NCBI GenBank assembly: GCA_900551665.1
Contig: URWW01000004.1
Location: 1-64,000 of the forward strand
DNA from: an uncultured Collinsella sp.
Lineage (GTDB): Bacteria; Actinomycetota; Coriobacteriia; Coriobacteriales; Coriobacteriaceae
Length of the DNA: 64,000 nucleotides
Direction: 5' to 3'
Shown here: positions 63,889-64,000 of the stretch, one piece after another
Numbering within the stretch: position 1 is the first letter of the stretch
Layout of the letters: each line of letters opens with the position of its first letter
Notes under the pieces: generated by a model
The model's database searches: none
Told to the model about the DNA's origin: nothing
Seen by the model: the letters and a program-made list of their open reading frames with translations, nothing else
Made by a program: the position numbers and the translations under genes

Positions 63889-64000
63889 ATGCGTATCATT
63901 CACGCCACCGACTATGAGGATATGAGCCGCAAGGCCGCGAACATCATCGCCGCTCAGGTCGTCATGGACCCCACCTGCGTCCTCGGCCTGGCCACCGGCT
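63889..64000 (+). CDS. nagB: Glucosamine-6-phosphate deaminase, N-terminal part
   Basis: A partial gene running off the right edge. The visible 37 residues, MRIIHATDYEDMSRKAANII to VLGLATG, match the N-terminus of NagB, which converts glucosamine-6-phosphate to fructose-6-phosphate and ammonia. The GLATG turn is the start of the active-site region. AAAAGGAG precedes the ATG. Confidence 0.85.
   Translation, partial: MRIIHATDYEDMSRKAANIIAAQVVMDPTCVLGLATG

Noticed and set aside
63719..63925. A 68-codon frame before nagB
   Set aside because: It overlaps the nagB start in another frame, has no ribosome site, and no protein-like pattern.

Overview
Kind of organism. The window is high-GC, densely coded bacterial DNA with short intergenic gaps, AGGAGG-type ribosome binding sites and very little strand overlap. 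The mix of genes (a second GyrA/GyrB-like pair, an Rnf operon, GatCAB, a fused MoaC-MobB, TrmO, many compact MFS and small membrane proteins) and the general protein flavour point to an anaerobic gut actinomycete of the class Coriobacteriia, most likely Collinsella or a close relative. This is an inference from gene content; no rRNA lies in the window.

Layout. 1-1850 is a decayed accessory patch: the tail of one gene, a probable type III toxin of the ToxN/TenpN kind, and fused remnants of a GyrI-like protein and a DUF4143 ATPase. 1917-6282 (minus) is a topoisomerase IV-type pair. 6536-8162 holds a small DUF4160 gene pair and a Fic protein. 8424-19332 is a complete type I restriction-modification island: an RHH-like small gene, a GIY-YIG/DUF4357 protein, hsdM, hsdS, two silent hsdS half-cassettes in opposite orientations, a tyrosine recombinase, a third half-cassette joined to hsdR by an ATGA overlap, and hsdR. 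Exact repeats flank every target-recognition segment, so this looks like a phase-variable specificity shufflon. 19482-20390 contains gene remnants and several palindromes. 20468-27716 returns to ordinary genes (Zn alcohol dehydrogenase, dus, trmO, an unknown 549-residue protein, a rhodanese lipoprotein, an SGNH hydrolase, and a GIY-YIG::AlkD fusion). 28436-31526 (minus) is a two-gene operon of a DUF2791/BrxD-like ATPase and a TerB_N/TerB_C protein, the best candidate here for a little-described stress or defence system. 32063-39441 carries an MFS pump, an aconitase-superfamily hydratase, membrane proteins, an iron-sulfur protein and ychF. 39704-44024 is an rnfCDGEA operon whose last gene is a 63-residue membrane peptide where RnfB would be expected. 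44211-45970 has two perfect hairpins and two paralogous membrane-anchored XRE regulators. 46116-52839 has an SDR enzyme, ligA, a HAD phosphatase and the moaA / moaC-mobB pair. 53008-64000 is mostly core: MFS, YitT, gatCAB, tmRNA, a patatin, rplM-rpsI, glmM, the glucose-type EIIA and the start of nagB.

How the genes work together. glmM, EIIA and nagB sit next to each other at the right end and share amino-sugar and sugar-uptake metabolism. The Rnf complex would couple ferredoxin and NAD to an ion gradient. rplM-rpsI, gatCAB, ssrA, dus and trmO serve translation. Restriction, Fic, DUF4160, toxin-like and TerB/ATPase genes are concentrated in the left half (1-31500), which is the accessory part of the window.
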